From positions 1-36,669 of IMG/VR virus record IMGVR_UViG_3300020021_000029: a DNA stretch of 36,669 nucleotides. One strand, written 5' to 3'. Under the pieces are notes generated by a model. It was given only the letters and a program-made list of their open reading frames with translations, made no database searches and was not told where the DNA came from. Positions 7,052 to 13,545 of this stretch are shown here, piece by piece (within the stretch, counting starts at the first letter, position 1; each line of letters starts with the position of its first letter). The DNA comes from a virus. Made by a program: the position numbers and the translations under genes.

Positions 7052-7306
7052 ATGGAAGAAAAGAAGATAAAGACAGTAAGGGCTGCTGCGTATATTGAAG
7101 AAAAATTCCTCGTGGTAGAACATGATTTAAAGAGCATGCATATGGCGCTCGACTCACAAATACATAAGATGCGCGAACAGATTCATGATATGACCCGTAA
7201 TATAAATCTCATTACCCGTGAGCTTGTGGAAACGGTAAAAAAGATGTCTAGCCTTGAACAAAAGAATCCATGTTTTATTCAAAGAATAAAGAACTGGTTC
7301 TGCTAA
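7052..7306 (+). CDS. Coiled-coil protein, 84 aa
   Basis: A strong AGGAGAG precedes the ATG. Residues about 15-70 show heptad-like spacing of Leu/Ile/Met with charged residues between and should form a long coiled coil. The C-terminus (CFIQRIKNWFC) is short, basic-aromatic and could touch a membrane. Its position after the secreted protein, at the end of an operon, would suit a spanin- or holin-accessory role, but there is no signal peptide or transmembrane segment, so function is open. Confidence 0.55.
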   Translation: MEEKKIKTVRAAAYIEEKFLVVEHDLKSMHMALDSQIHKMREQIHDMTRNINLITRELVETVKKMSSLEQKNPCFIQRIKNWFC

Positions 7307-7328
7307 ATTAGTATTGTTGCTATTACGT

Positions 7329-7376
7329 GCCTCTCTTTTTAGACTGCTTATAGAGTAGTTCTTTTAAAGAGGGGAA
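7329..7376 (+). promoter_or_regulatory. Stem-loop covering a ribosome site
   Basis: CCTCT (7330-7334) pairs with AGAGG (7368-7372), and inner AGACT/AGTTCT segments extend the stem. The right arm contains the AGAGGGG ribosome site of the ATG at 7381, so folding would hide it. This may be a leftover of the original portal leader, now separated from the portal gene by the HNH gene. Confidence 0.35.
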
Positions 7377-7380
7377 CGTA

Positions 7381-7461
7381 ATGCCATTTACTCAACTTGA
7401 TCCTTACATTCTTGCGAAATCATTTATACTTAAATTCTTTAATGGTTTAAAGGTTTTTTGT
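7381..7461 (+). other. Possible duplicated start of the portal gene
   Basis: A ribosome site and ATG begin a frame MPFTQLDPYIL that resembles the portal start MPLFPQLGPQYY (seven matches in ten with gaps). It then runs in frame into the HNH gene. The HNH family normally begins at the LVGQxFGKWTVL block, i.e. at ATG 7462. I read 7381-7461 as the original 5' end of the portal gene left behind when the HNH gene inserted. An N-terminal extension of the HNH protein is the alternative. Confidence 0.4.
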
Positions 7462-8136
7462 ATGAATAATTTAGTTGGTCAAGTATTTGGCAAATGGACT
7501 GTATTATCAAAAAGTGGAAGAACCTCTCGTGGAGAGACAACCTATCTATGTGAGTGCACATGCGGATCTCGCAAAATACAGAGAGGAAGCACGTTAAAAG
7601 CTGGAGAATCAACTCAGTGCAAATCTTGCTTTGTTGATAGCCTTAATAAAACTCTTGATCTGGTGGGTAAAAAATTTGGTTCTTGGCTAGTTGCATCTAG
7701 ATTTAAAAATGTTCAACGCAATGAATTATTCTATACGTGTATATGTGATTGTGGAACAAGAAAAAATATACCGGGTCATGCATTAAAATCTGGTCAAACC
7801 AAACAATGCAATAAGTGTCGGTGTAGTAAAAGGGGCGCAGAATACTTATCCACTAAGCTTGTTTGGCGCGCTATGATTGCTAGATGTTCGAACAAAAACT
7901 TAAAAGTATATAAATATTATGGTGGCCGAGGCATAACAGTTTGTAAAAGATGGCATTCATATGATAATTTCGTCGAAGATATGGGACTAAAACCATTAAA
8001 ATTACAGATTGATAGGATAGATAACGACGGTAACTATGAACCTTCCAATTGTCGTTGGGTTACTGCTAGGGAGAATAGCTTAAACAGAAGAATTCCTCAA
8101 AAAAGGAGCTTAAAATGCCGCTTTTCCCTCAGTTAG
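7462..8136 (+). CDS. HNH-type homing endonuclease with tandem zinc fingers
   Basis: 224 aa from ATG 7462 (AAAGG 9 bases upstream). Two similar Cys modules come first: CECTCG with CKSC at the end, then CICDCG with CNKC. Each is introduced by a (L/F)VG(Q/K)xFGxW block, so this is a duplicated DNA-binding unit. The C-terminal nuclease has VWRAMIARC, YYGGRGITVCKRW, then the signature IDRIDNDGNYEPSNCRW and NSLNRR, typical of free-standing phage HNH homing enzymes. These cut phage DNA lacking the gene and spread it. It lies immediately before the portal gene and overlaps it by 22 bases. Confidence 0.88.
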   Translation: MNNLVGQVFGKWTVLSKSGRTSRGETTYLCECTCGSRKIQRGSTLKAGESTQCKSCFVDSLNKTLDLVGKKFGSWLVASRFKNVQRNELFYTCICDCGTRKNIPGHALKSGQTKQCNKCRCSKRGAEYLSTKLVWRAMIARCSNKNLKVYKYYGGRGITVCKRWHSYDNFVEDMGLKPLKLQIDRIDNDGNYEPSNCRWVTARENSLNRRIPQKRSLKCRFSLS

Positions 8137-10148
8137 GCCCGCAATATTACGATGAAAAAGATAGGGGTATCCTTTCTCGCATGGAAGCTTTCTATGCAGA
8201 GAGCATCACTATCAATCAAGCATTTTGGTCCGAAGCTGATACTGACACACGTTTTGAAGCAGGTGATCAGTCTTTGTGGAATGATGTATATGGCAATCTT
8301 CCGGCTACTCGTCGTCGTCAGTTTAATTTTAACCGTATCCGTCGCACTATAGAGATGATCGGTGGGCACCAACGCCGTAACCGTAAATCTACGATCGTTG
8401 TTCCCGTTGATAATGGTGATGATCAGACTGCTGATCAGTTCTCTAAGATTCTCATGTGGGTTAATCGCCAGGAAGGAGTTCTGGAAACAATATCTGAATC
8501 ATTCCATGGTGCGCTTGTTACCGGTATGAACCTCATGCAGGTATGGGTTGATTACCGATCCGATCCTGTTTCAGGGAATATTAGAGTTGATAACTGTTCA
8601 TACAATAGCTTTCTTATTGATCCATTCTTCAAAAAGGCTGATCTCTCCGATTGCAATGCCCTATGGAAACGATCCTATCTGACTAAGCGTGAGTGTATTT
8701 CTCTACTCCCTGACAAAAAGGAAGAGATAGCAGGGCTTGCTGGCCAATTCAATGAAGGGCGAGACGGCAAGTTCCAGTTCATGCCACAAAATTATAATTA
8801 TGGTCCCCGCAACTTACTGTCCTATGACGAGTTCTATTATCGTGACTATCGTACCCAGAAGATACTTGTAGATTCCCAAACGGGAGAAACTCAAGAATGG
8901 AAGGGGAAAGATGAAGACCGACTCAAAGAATTCCTGCGCGTGTATCCGCAGGTTGCTATTGTCGAACAGGAAGTACCAACTGTACGCATGGCTATTGTTA
9001 TACAAGGCAAAGTCATGTACGACGGTCCTAACCCAATCGGTATTGATAAGTATCCATTCGTTCCTGTTCTGGGCTATTATACGCCGGAACTGCCATATTT
9101 TCCTTGGCGGGTACAAGGTGTTGTACGTGGGCTGCGTGATGCGCAGTATCTGTATAATCGTCGTAAGGCTATTGAACTCGATATACTAGAAAGCCAGATC
9201 AACTCTGGATTTAAGTACAAAGAAAATGCATTGGTCGATCCTAAAGATGTATTCCTGAGTGGTCAAGGGCGCGGGCTTGCACTCAAAGAAGAAGCACAGA
9301 TGTCTGATGTGGAGCAGATCATTGCGCCACAGATACCACCATCAATGATCCAATTATCTGAGATATTAGGCAAAGAGATACAAGAGATATCGGGTGTTAA
9401 TGAAGAGCTTCTAGGATCAGCTATTGATGATAAGGCTGGGATCCTCTCAATGCTTAGACAGGGCGCAGGTCTCACTACATTACAAAGGCTCTTTGATCAG
9501 CTTGATCAGTCACAGAAATTACTTGGCAGCTTGATGATCGATATCATTCAGAACAATTTCACTCCTGGCAAAGTAAAACGGATTCTTGAAGGAGCCGAAC
9601 CGAGTCCTCAGTTCTATAATAAATCGTTCGGCACTTATGATGCGGCAATTGAAGAAGGAATGAACACAACAACCCAGAAGCAGATGCAATTCGCTCAGCT
9701 TCTTCAATTGAGAGAGATGGGCATTCCTATTCCCGATTCAACGCTTATCAATGCCGCTACGTTGCAGGACAAAAAGGAACTTATTGATGCTATGGAAGCT
9801 CAACAGAAAGAGCAAAAACAACAGCAAGAGCAACAGATGCAGGCTGCTATGCAAGAACAGATGGCGCGTGTCGAGCTTGCTCAATCACGTGCGATGGCTG
9901 ATAAAGGGCTTGGCATCGAACGTATCAGCCGTGTACAAGAGAATGAGGCGTTAGCGATAGAGCGCAAGGCGGAAGCACAGAAAGACAGGGACCAAGCGAC
10001 TCTCAACATGGTACGAGCTATAAAGGAAATGGAAGACATAGATCTCGGACAAATAGAGAAACTGATTACGCTAAGCCAGCTATTGAAGGCGCAGGATCGT
10101 GTGCAAGAAGAGCAGGCTGAAACGCAAGAGGTAGTTAGAGGCTTATAA
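8115..10148 (+). CDS. Portal protein, P22-like
   Basis: 677 aa, close to P22 portal length (~725). The ribosome site GGAG lies 8 bases before ATG. The N-terminal region has FNFNRIRRTIEMIGGHQRRNR and IDPFFKKADLSDCN, both characteristic of the P22-like portal family. The middle holds clip and crown regions, for example VRGLRDAQYLYNRRKAIELD and SGVNEELLG. From about residue 560 there is a Gln/Glu-rich barrel-like helix (many QQ and KEQ), as in the P22 barrel. It forms the dodecameric DNA entry channel and docks the terminase. Its 5' end is overlapped by the HNH gene. Confidence 0.93.
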   Translation: MPLFPQLGPQYYDEKDRGILSRMEAFYAESITINQAFWSEADTDTRFEAGDQSLWNDVYGNLPATRRRQFNFNRIRRTIEMIGGHQRRNRKSTIVVPVDNGDDQTADQFSKILMWVNRQEGVLETISESFHGALVTGMNLMQVWVDYRSDPVSGNIRVDNCSYNSFLIDPFFKKADLSDCNALWKRSYLTKRECISLLPDKKEEIAGLAGQFNEGRDGKFQFMPQNYNYGPRNLLSYDEFYYRDYRTQKILVDSQTGETQEWKGKDEDRLKEFLRVYPQVAIVEQEVPTVRMAIVIQGKVMYDGPNPIGIDKYPFVPVLGYYTPELPYFPWRVQGVVRGLRDAQYLYNRRKAIELDILESQINSGFKYKENALVDPKDVFLSGQGRGLALKEEAQMSDVEQIIAPQIPPSMIQLSEILGKEIQEISGVNEELLGSAIDDKAGILSMLRQGAGLTTLQRLFDQLDQSQKLLGSLMIDIIQNNFTPGKVKRILEGAEPSPQFYNKSFGTYDAAIEEGMNTTTQKQMQFAQLLQLREMGIPIPDSTLINAATLQDKKELIDAMEAQQKEQKQQQEQQMQAAMQEQMARVELAQSRAMADKGLGIERISRVQENEALAIERKAEAQKDRDQATLNMVRAIKEMEDIDLGQIEKLITLSQLLKAQDRVQEEQAETQEVVRGL

Positions 10149-10188
10149 ACCCTTGCTCTTATGGGGCAATTTCTACCAGGAGAGCCAT

Positions 10189-10575
10189 ATGGCTAAAAAG
10201 AAACGCTATCATCAATCTGCGCGTGATCGCAGACATGAAAGAGCGGGAATGGAAGGAAGACGTAACTATTCTCGTGATCCACTCAAACAAATGCATGAAG
10301 CTAATGGTCCTTATGATGTAGCAATGCATCGTCTTGGCGATGAGTTTTATGCTGGTTATCGTGGCCGTACTGTTCAAGAACATATGGACTACGGTATGTT
10401 GCACGAGGATCACAATGCAATCGCTAACATGCCTCAGCAAGTCATCATGAAGATGTATCCTAAAGTTAACTACTCTATGGAAGAAGGTCTTAATGATGAT
10501 ATCCGTGGTGTGGATTATCAAATCAATCAAGATGGAAAACGCCAGAAGAAAGGCGAATTCCCTGAGAAGTACTGA
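10189..10575 (+). CDS. Basic small protein, 128 aa, between portal and scaffold
   Basis: The start is ATG 10189 with AGGAGAG 4 bases upstream; the in-frame start at 10153 lacks a site. The N-terminus is very basic (MAKKKRYHQSARDRRHERAG), followed by a region rich in His, Tyr and Met, with a polar C-terminus. It probably binds nucleic acid or is a minor virion protein; this position in related podoviruses often holds conserved proteins of unknown function. No catalytic motif is seen. Confidence 0.65.
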   Translation: MAKKKRYHQSARDRRHERAGMEGRRNYSRDPLKQMHEANGPYDVAMHRLGDEFYAGYRGRTVQEHMDYGMLHEDHNAIANMPQQVIMKMYPKVNYSMEEGLNDDIRGVDYQINQDGKRQKKGEFPEKY

Positions 10576-10576
10576 T

Positions 10577-10717
10577 ATGCCTGCTATGCTTCGCCCGCAA
10601 GGCAAGCCAAAAAAAATTGCTTACAAACTACTAGGCACTCCTGACTCATTTGCAGGAAGAGACAGTAAAAAGTTACGTAAGCGTTTGCAGAATCAGGATA
10701 CGTGGCGCGTGAGATAG
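10577..10717 (+). CDS. Small basic protein, 46 aa
   Basis: ATG 10577 begins two bases after the previous stop. The sequence MPAMLRPQGKPKKIAYKLLG ends in a very basic tail and stops right at the following terminator stem. It is likely translated by coupling with the gene before. Function unknown; a minor virion or DNA-condensing protein is conceivable. The longer frame from 10493 overlaps the previous gene and is not supported. Confidence 0.55.
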   Translation: MPAMLRPQGKPKKIAYKLLGTPDSFAGRDSKKLRKRLQNQDTWRVR

Positions 10718-10745
10718 AAAAGAGGGGGAGCAATCCCCCTCTTTT
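10718..10745 (+). terminator. Rho-independent terminator (bidirectional form)
   Basis: An 11-bp perfect stem, AAAAGAGGGGG (10718-10728) with its complement (10735-10745), has a 6-nt loop. The stem itself ends in CTTTT on either strand. It closes the portal operon just before the secreted moron gene. Confidence 0.8.
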
Positions 10746-10762
10746 AAAAGGAAAGGAAGTAT

Positions 10763-11326
10763 ATGTTTTTACTACTATGCCTTCTCTTTTTTTCACCTGT
10801 TTGCTCAATGGCCCCTCAAGACATTATCAAAGTTAATTCATTGCAATCATTACATGATCTACATCTGGATTTTAAAAAGGATATATCTCATGTCGTACTC
10901 GATGATGAGGTAATGGCTCATGCAATGCATCACTTTATATTTCCTACTGATAATGATGCAGGGGTTATAGAAATGATAAAAGACCGACTTGAAATACTAA
11001 AGAATAATAATAAACCATCATATGATAACCTAACCCCTTACATACTCTATAAAACAAGTAAACTTGCATTCAAAGACCCTTTAGTGACTGATATTGATGA
11101 GCGTCTTTACTCAACCACGTATGATGATTTTAAAGATGCCCATTATACACCGCTTGCTCTAGCTAAGATGTATATAAAATTGATCACGCAGAAATCTTAT
11201 CAAGACTATTTATATGAAAAAGATAAAGCGCGCAAACGTGCATTGATATGTGCAACGATAAGATCAGGAGCATTATTTCCTGTACTCGCAACGCCTGCTA
11301 ATAAACGAAGGAAAAGTAATGGCTAA
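10763..11326 (+). CDS. Secreted protein with signal peptide, 187 aa
   Basis: AGGAAG lies 5 bases before ATG. Residues 1-16 (MFLLLCLLFFSPVCSM) are a hydrophobic signal peptide with very few preceding charges. A cysteine near the end raises a lipoprotein option, but SPVC is a poor lipobox. The mature part is helical, Asp/Lys/Tyr-rich, and ends in a basic tail (NKRRKS). It is sandwiched between a terminator and the next virion gene, which it overlaps by 8 bases, and looks like a moron gene. No domain recognised; export is inferred from the signal peptide. Confidence 0.65.
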   Translation: MFLLLCLLFFSPVCSMAPQDIIKVNSLQSLHDLHLDFKKDISHVVLDDEVMAHAMHHFIFPTDNDAGVIEMIKDRLEILKNNNKPSYDNLTPYILYKTSKLAFKDPLVTDIDERLYSTTYDDFKDAHYTPLALAKMYIKLITQKSYQDYLYEKDKARKRALICATIRSGALFPVLATPANKRRKSNG

Positions 11327-11630
11327 AAAAAAGATAACTGTGGCTAAGGGAGTTAAAGTAGCCCACGGTTCAGAAGAAAAGATGCGATCTAAAAAAGGTT
11401 CATCAAGCGCAGGCAAATACAAAGATGTATCACCTAAATCCTTTGCGGGAGCCAAGGGTGGCGCATCTAAATTCAGCTTTCCAATTAACAGCCTAGCACG
11501 CGCGAGAAATGCACTTGCTCGGGCTCACTATGCCCCTAATCCATCAGGCATTCGTGCTGCGGTCTATGAAAAATACCCACAATTGAAAATGCGTGCTGAA
11601 AAAAGACATAAACAATCAAAGGAGAAGTAA
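11319..11630 (+). CDS. Basic protein with an ARNALARAH-type motif, 103 aa
   Basis: AAGGAAA precedes ATG 11319. The N-terminal half is Lys/Ser/Gly-rich. The C-terminal half contains FSFPINSLARARNALARAHY followed by GIRAAVYEKYPQLK. This block (a short start, ARNALAR, then xxVxxKYPxL) is a widespread small phage domain, often near or fused to capsid proteins or proteases (DUF6582-like, from memory). A virion or capsid-maturation accessory role is likely but unproven. It overlaps the next gene by one base. Confidence 0.6.
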   Translation: MAKKKITVAKGVKVAHGSEEKMRSKKGSSSAGKYKDVSPKSFAGAKGGASKFSFPINSLARARNALARAHYAPNPSGIRAAVYEKYPQLKMRAEKRHKQSKEK

Positions 11631-11953
11631 TGGCTGGCAAAAAACAGGTCATTAAGCATCTAAAAAGTGATATGAAAAAGTGCAAAGAAGAGATGTATGA
11701 AGAAAAAGAGCACATGAAGAAAGTAGAACATAAAAAGAAGAAAGATCCTAAGCATAAACATAAAAAGAAAGCTGCTAAATCTTCTAAGTTTAAGGCTAAG
11801 ACTGAGAAAGTTATGCATGAATTTAAAGAAGGCAAGTTGCATAGCGGGTCAAAACATGGACCCGAAGTAACTAATCCTAAGCAAGCGATTGCGATTGCTT
11901 TGTCAGAATCTCGCAAAGCTACCGGTGCTAAAAATAAAAAGAGACGTAAATAG
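11630..11953 (+). CDS. Lysine-rich protein, DUF6496-like, 107 aa
   Basis: AAGGAG lies before ATG 11630. The first 60 residues are an extremely Lys/Glu/His-rich helix. The end contains KVMHEFKEGKLHSGS and KQAIAIALSESRKA, the hallmark of the small DUF6496 phage/bacterial family (name from memory). Such proteins are encoded next to capsid genes and probably bind DNA or RNA. The antisense frames here are artefacts of the Lys-rich composition. Confidence 0.65.
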   Translation: MAGKKQVIKHLKSDMKKCKEEMYEEKEHMKKVEHKKKKDPKHKHKKKAAKSSKFKAKTEKVMHEFKEGKLHSGSKHGPEVTNPKQAIAIALSESRKATGAKNKKRRK

Positions 11954-11974
11954 ATACCCTCCCTATTTACCAAA

Positions 11975-12010
11975 CCATGCATAGGGTAGTTTACCCGTCC
12001 CTATGCATGG
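11975..12010 (+). terminator. Perfect 12-bp stem-loop between operons
   Basis: CCATGCATAGGG (11975-11986) pairs perfectly with 11999-12010 around a 12-nt loop. There is no T run after it on either strand, so it may be a weak or factor-assisted terminator or an RNA-processing/stability element rather than an intrinsic terminator. Confidence 0.5.
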
Positions 12011-12033
12011 CCCTAACCACACACGACTAGCGC

Positions 12034-12071
12034 GTGTATATATATACTACCATATGTAAGATACATGTGCA
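12034..12071 (+). promoter_or_regulatory. AT-rich palindromes before the scaffold operon
   Basis: GTATATATATAC (12036-12047) is a perfect 12-bp palindrome and includes a TATACT -10-like hexamer (12043-12048). ATGTA/TACAT arms follow at about 12054-12066. They resemble the GTATA...TATAC operator-like sites near the two RHH genes. No -35 is clear. Confidence 0.35.
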
Positions 12072-12103
12072 AGTAATCACAATTAATACTATCTGGAGAA
12101 TGG

Positions 12104-12589
12104 ATGTCCCAAGAAACTGTGGGTAAAGTATCCCGAGACCTTCTTTTGAAAGGTGATAAAAATGATCACACCGTTGTTGAACAGATGCAAGAGCAGCTAT
12201 CGGACTATACGGCAAACCTTATCGATAAGGTGGAGCAAGGTAAAAATGTGTATAAAGGATGCTTTTACATTGTTGTAATCTTCAAGAAAGAGCGGCTGAT
12301 GGAGAATGTTCTGCGTAACTACTTCTTCCATCGTGCTACCTGTCCAACTCCTGATTATGACCAAGTTGTCTATCGCTATATACCAGAAGATGATAAGTTA
12401 GAGTTCCTTTGGACTATCCCTGCAAAAGATATTTGCTTTTACCTAAGAGATAATGCATTAATGGTAGATGAGAAGGAAAGAGCGCTTCTCCAATTCGTGC
12501 TCGAGTTCTTCGATGACACCTTGATGAAGAAAGCGAAACGATTGAATGGCGAGCTACTGCTAACACCTATGCTAGAAAAAGGAGCATAA
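12104..12589 (+). CDS. Conserved virion-region protein, 161 aa, unknown
   Basis: GGAGAA lies 5 bases upstream of ATG. It has a central β-rich region (FYIVVIFKKERLMENVLRNY) and an acidic C-terminal helix. The content is mixed and globular, with no signal peptide or catalytic motif. It lies between the Lys-rich protein and the scaffold-like gene, which starts on its last base (TAATG), so it is in the head-assembly operon. Function unknown. Confidence 0.65.
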   Translation: MSQETVGKVSRDLLLKGDKNDHTVVEQMQEQLSDYTANLIDKVEQGKNVYKGCFYIVVIFKKERLMENVLRNYFFHRATCPTPDYDQVVYRYIPEDDKLEFLWTIPAKDICFYLRDNALMVDEKERALLQFVLEFFDDTLMKKAKRLNGELLLTPMLEKGA

Positions 12590-13248
12590 TGGAAGAGTTG
12601 AATCAATTAGAATCCCCTATGGAACAAGAAATTGCCGTCCCGGCCGAACCGTCCCACCTTTCTGAAGAGCAACAACAAGCAGCAGCTCAGAAGAAAGCTG
12701 ATGACTCAGATCGTAATATTACTCGCCTTAGAGAAGATAAAAAACGTCTAGAGCGTGAACGTGATGATATGTATCGTCGTGTTCAGGAGTTTGAAGCATC
12801 AAAGCAACGTGAATTAGCACCGGATGATATTGCTGAAGGTAAAGATCTTAAGAGATTAGAAGATAAAATAGAGCGAACATTCACTGAATTGAGACTAAAA
12901 GCTCAATATCCTGACTTTGATGAGGTAGTAAACAGTGAAACTATAGCTTCTCTGCGTGATTTATACCCTGACATAGCCGCTGCGCTCCATGCAACGCCAG
13001 ATACAGAAGCAAAAGGCTCAAGCGTCTATAAGATCATCAAAAAGATGGGTATATATCGCGAAGATACCTTCAAAAATGAGAAAGAACAGGCAGTTAACAA
13101 CGCCACGAAGCCTCGTCCTCTTACCAGCGTCTCTCCTCAACAAGGGGAAAGCCCACTCGCGCGCGCTAATGCGTTTGCTAATGGACTTACCGATGAGCTA
13201 AGAGAGCAACTGCGTAAAGAAATGTACCAAGCTCGTATGAAAAATTAA
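12589..13248 (+). CDS. Scaffold-like coiled-coil protein
   Basis: 219 aa. A disordered Gln/Ala/Glu N-terminus is followed by a strong coiled coil (about residues 40-100; ITRLREDKKRLERERDDMYR). A short globular part comes next, and the basic helical C-terminus ends LREQLRKEMYQARMKN. Acidic, helical proteins with a positively charged C-terminal helix placed before the major capsid gene are typical scaffolding proteins. Here the capsid gene comes next on the same strand, after the inserted minus-strand toxin pair. The role is inferred from form and position. Confidence 0.6.
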   Translation: MEELNQLESPMEQEIAVPAEPSHLSEEQQQAAAQKKADDSDRNITRLREDKKRLERERDDMYRRVQEFEASKQRELAPDDIAEGKDLKRLEDKIERTFTELRLKAQYPDFDEVVNSETIASLRDLYPDIAAALHATPDTEAKGSSVYKIIKKMGIYREDTFKNEKEQAVNNATKPRPLTSVSPQQGESPLARANAFANGLTDELREQLRKEMYQARMKN

Positions 13249-13267
13249 TCTTCTTCCTCTTCCTTTT

Positions 13268-13304
13268 CCCCTATACAGGCCGCTTCACCCTGTATAGGGG
13301 TTTT
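13268..13304 (+). terminator. Rho-independent terminator after the scaffold gene
   Basis: A perfect 12-bp stem (13268-13279 with 13289-13300), a 9-nt loop and TTTT directly after. It ends the head operon before the convergent toxin/immunity-like genes. Confidence 0.9.
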
Positions 13305-13309
13305 GCATT

Positions 13310-13537
13310 CTAGTCGTCATCATCCGGTAATGGATCAGGGAACTTTGTACCACACCATGGACAATACAATATTCCTTGTTTACCAGAAGAAGCGATGAAT
13401 CTAATACAGTACATGTCTCGTCTTTCTAAGTAGACAAGTCTCACTCGGCAATCATTAAGCATTTGCTTAAAGAACTCACAACACGGTGTAATACGATCTA
13501 AATGCTTATCGCACCTACATTTCAATGTAACGCGCAT
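13310..13537 (-). CDS. Small Cys-rich CPWCG protein, candidate immunity protein
   Basis: 75 aa from ATG 13537, nine bases after the toxin stop, with GAGG before it; the upstream in-frame start overlaps the toxin. An N-terminal CRC and CC cluster and a C-terminal YCPWCGTKFPDPLP could bind zinc, and the tail is DDDD. The C-terminal block resembles small CPxCG proteins (DUF6980-like, from memory) that are often encoded near phage or toxin genes. Its place, directly after a gene with a colicin E3-type RNase centre and on the same transcript, is where an immunity gene would be. It shows no resemblance to the E3 immunity protein. The immunity role is inference. Confidence 0.55.
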   Translation of the reverse strand: MRVTLKCRCDKHLDRITPCCEFFKQMLNDCRVRLVYLERRDMYCIRFIASSGKQGILYCPWCGTKFPDPLPDDDD

Positions 13538-13545
13538 TTTCCTCA

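Noticed and set aside
11536-11982. Phe/Leu-rich antisense frame of 148 codons with membrane-like sequence
   Set aside because: It is the complement of the Lys-rich genes (AAA/AAG read as TTT/CTT); the sense genes have strong ribosome sites and family motifs.
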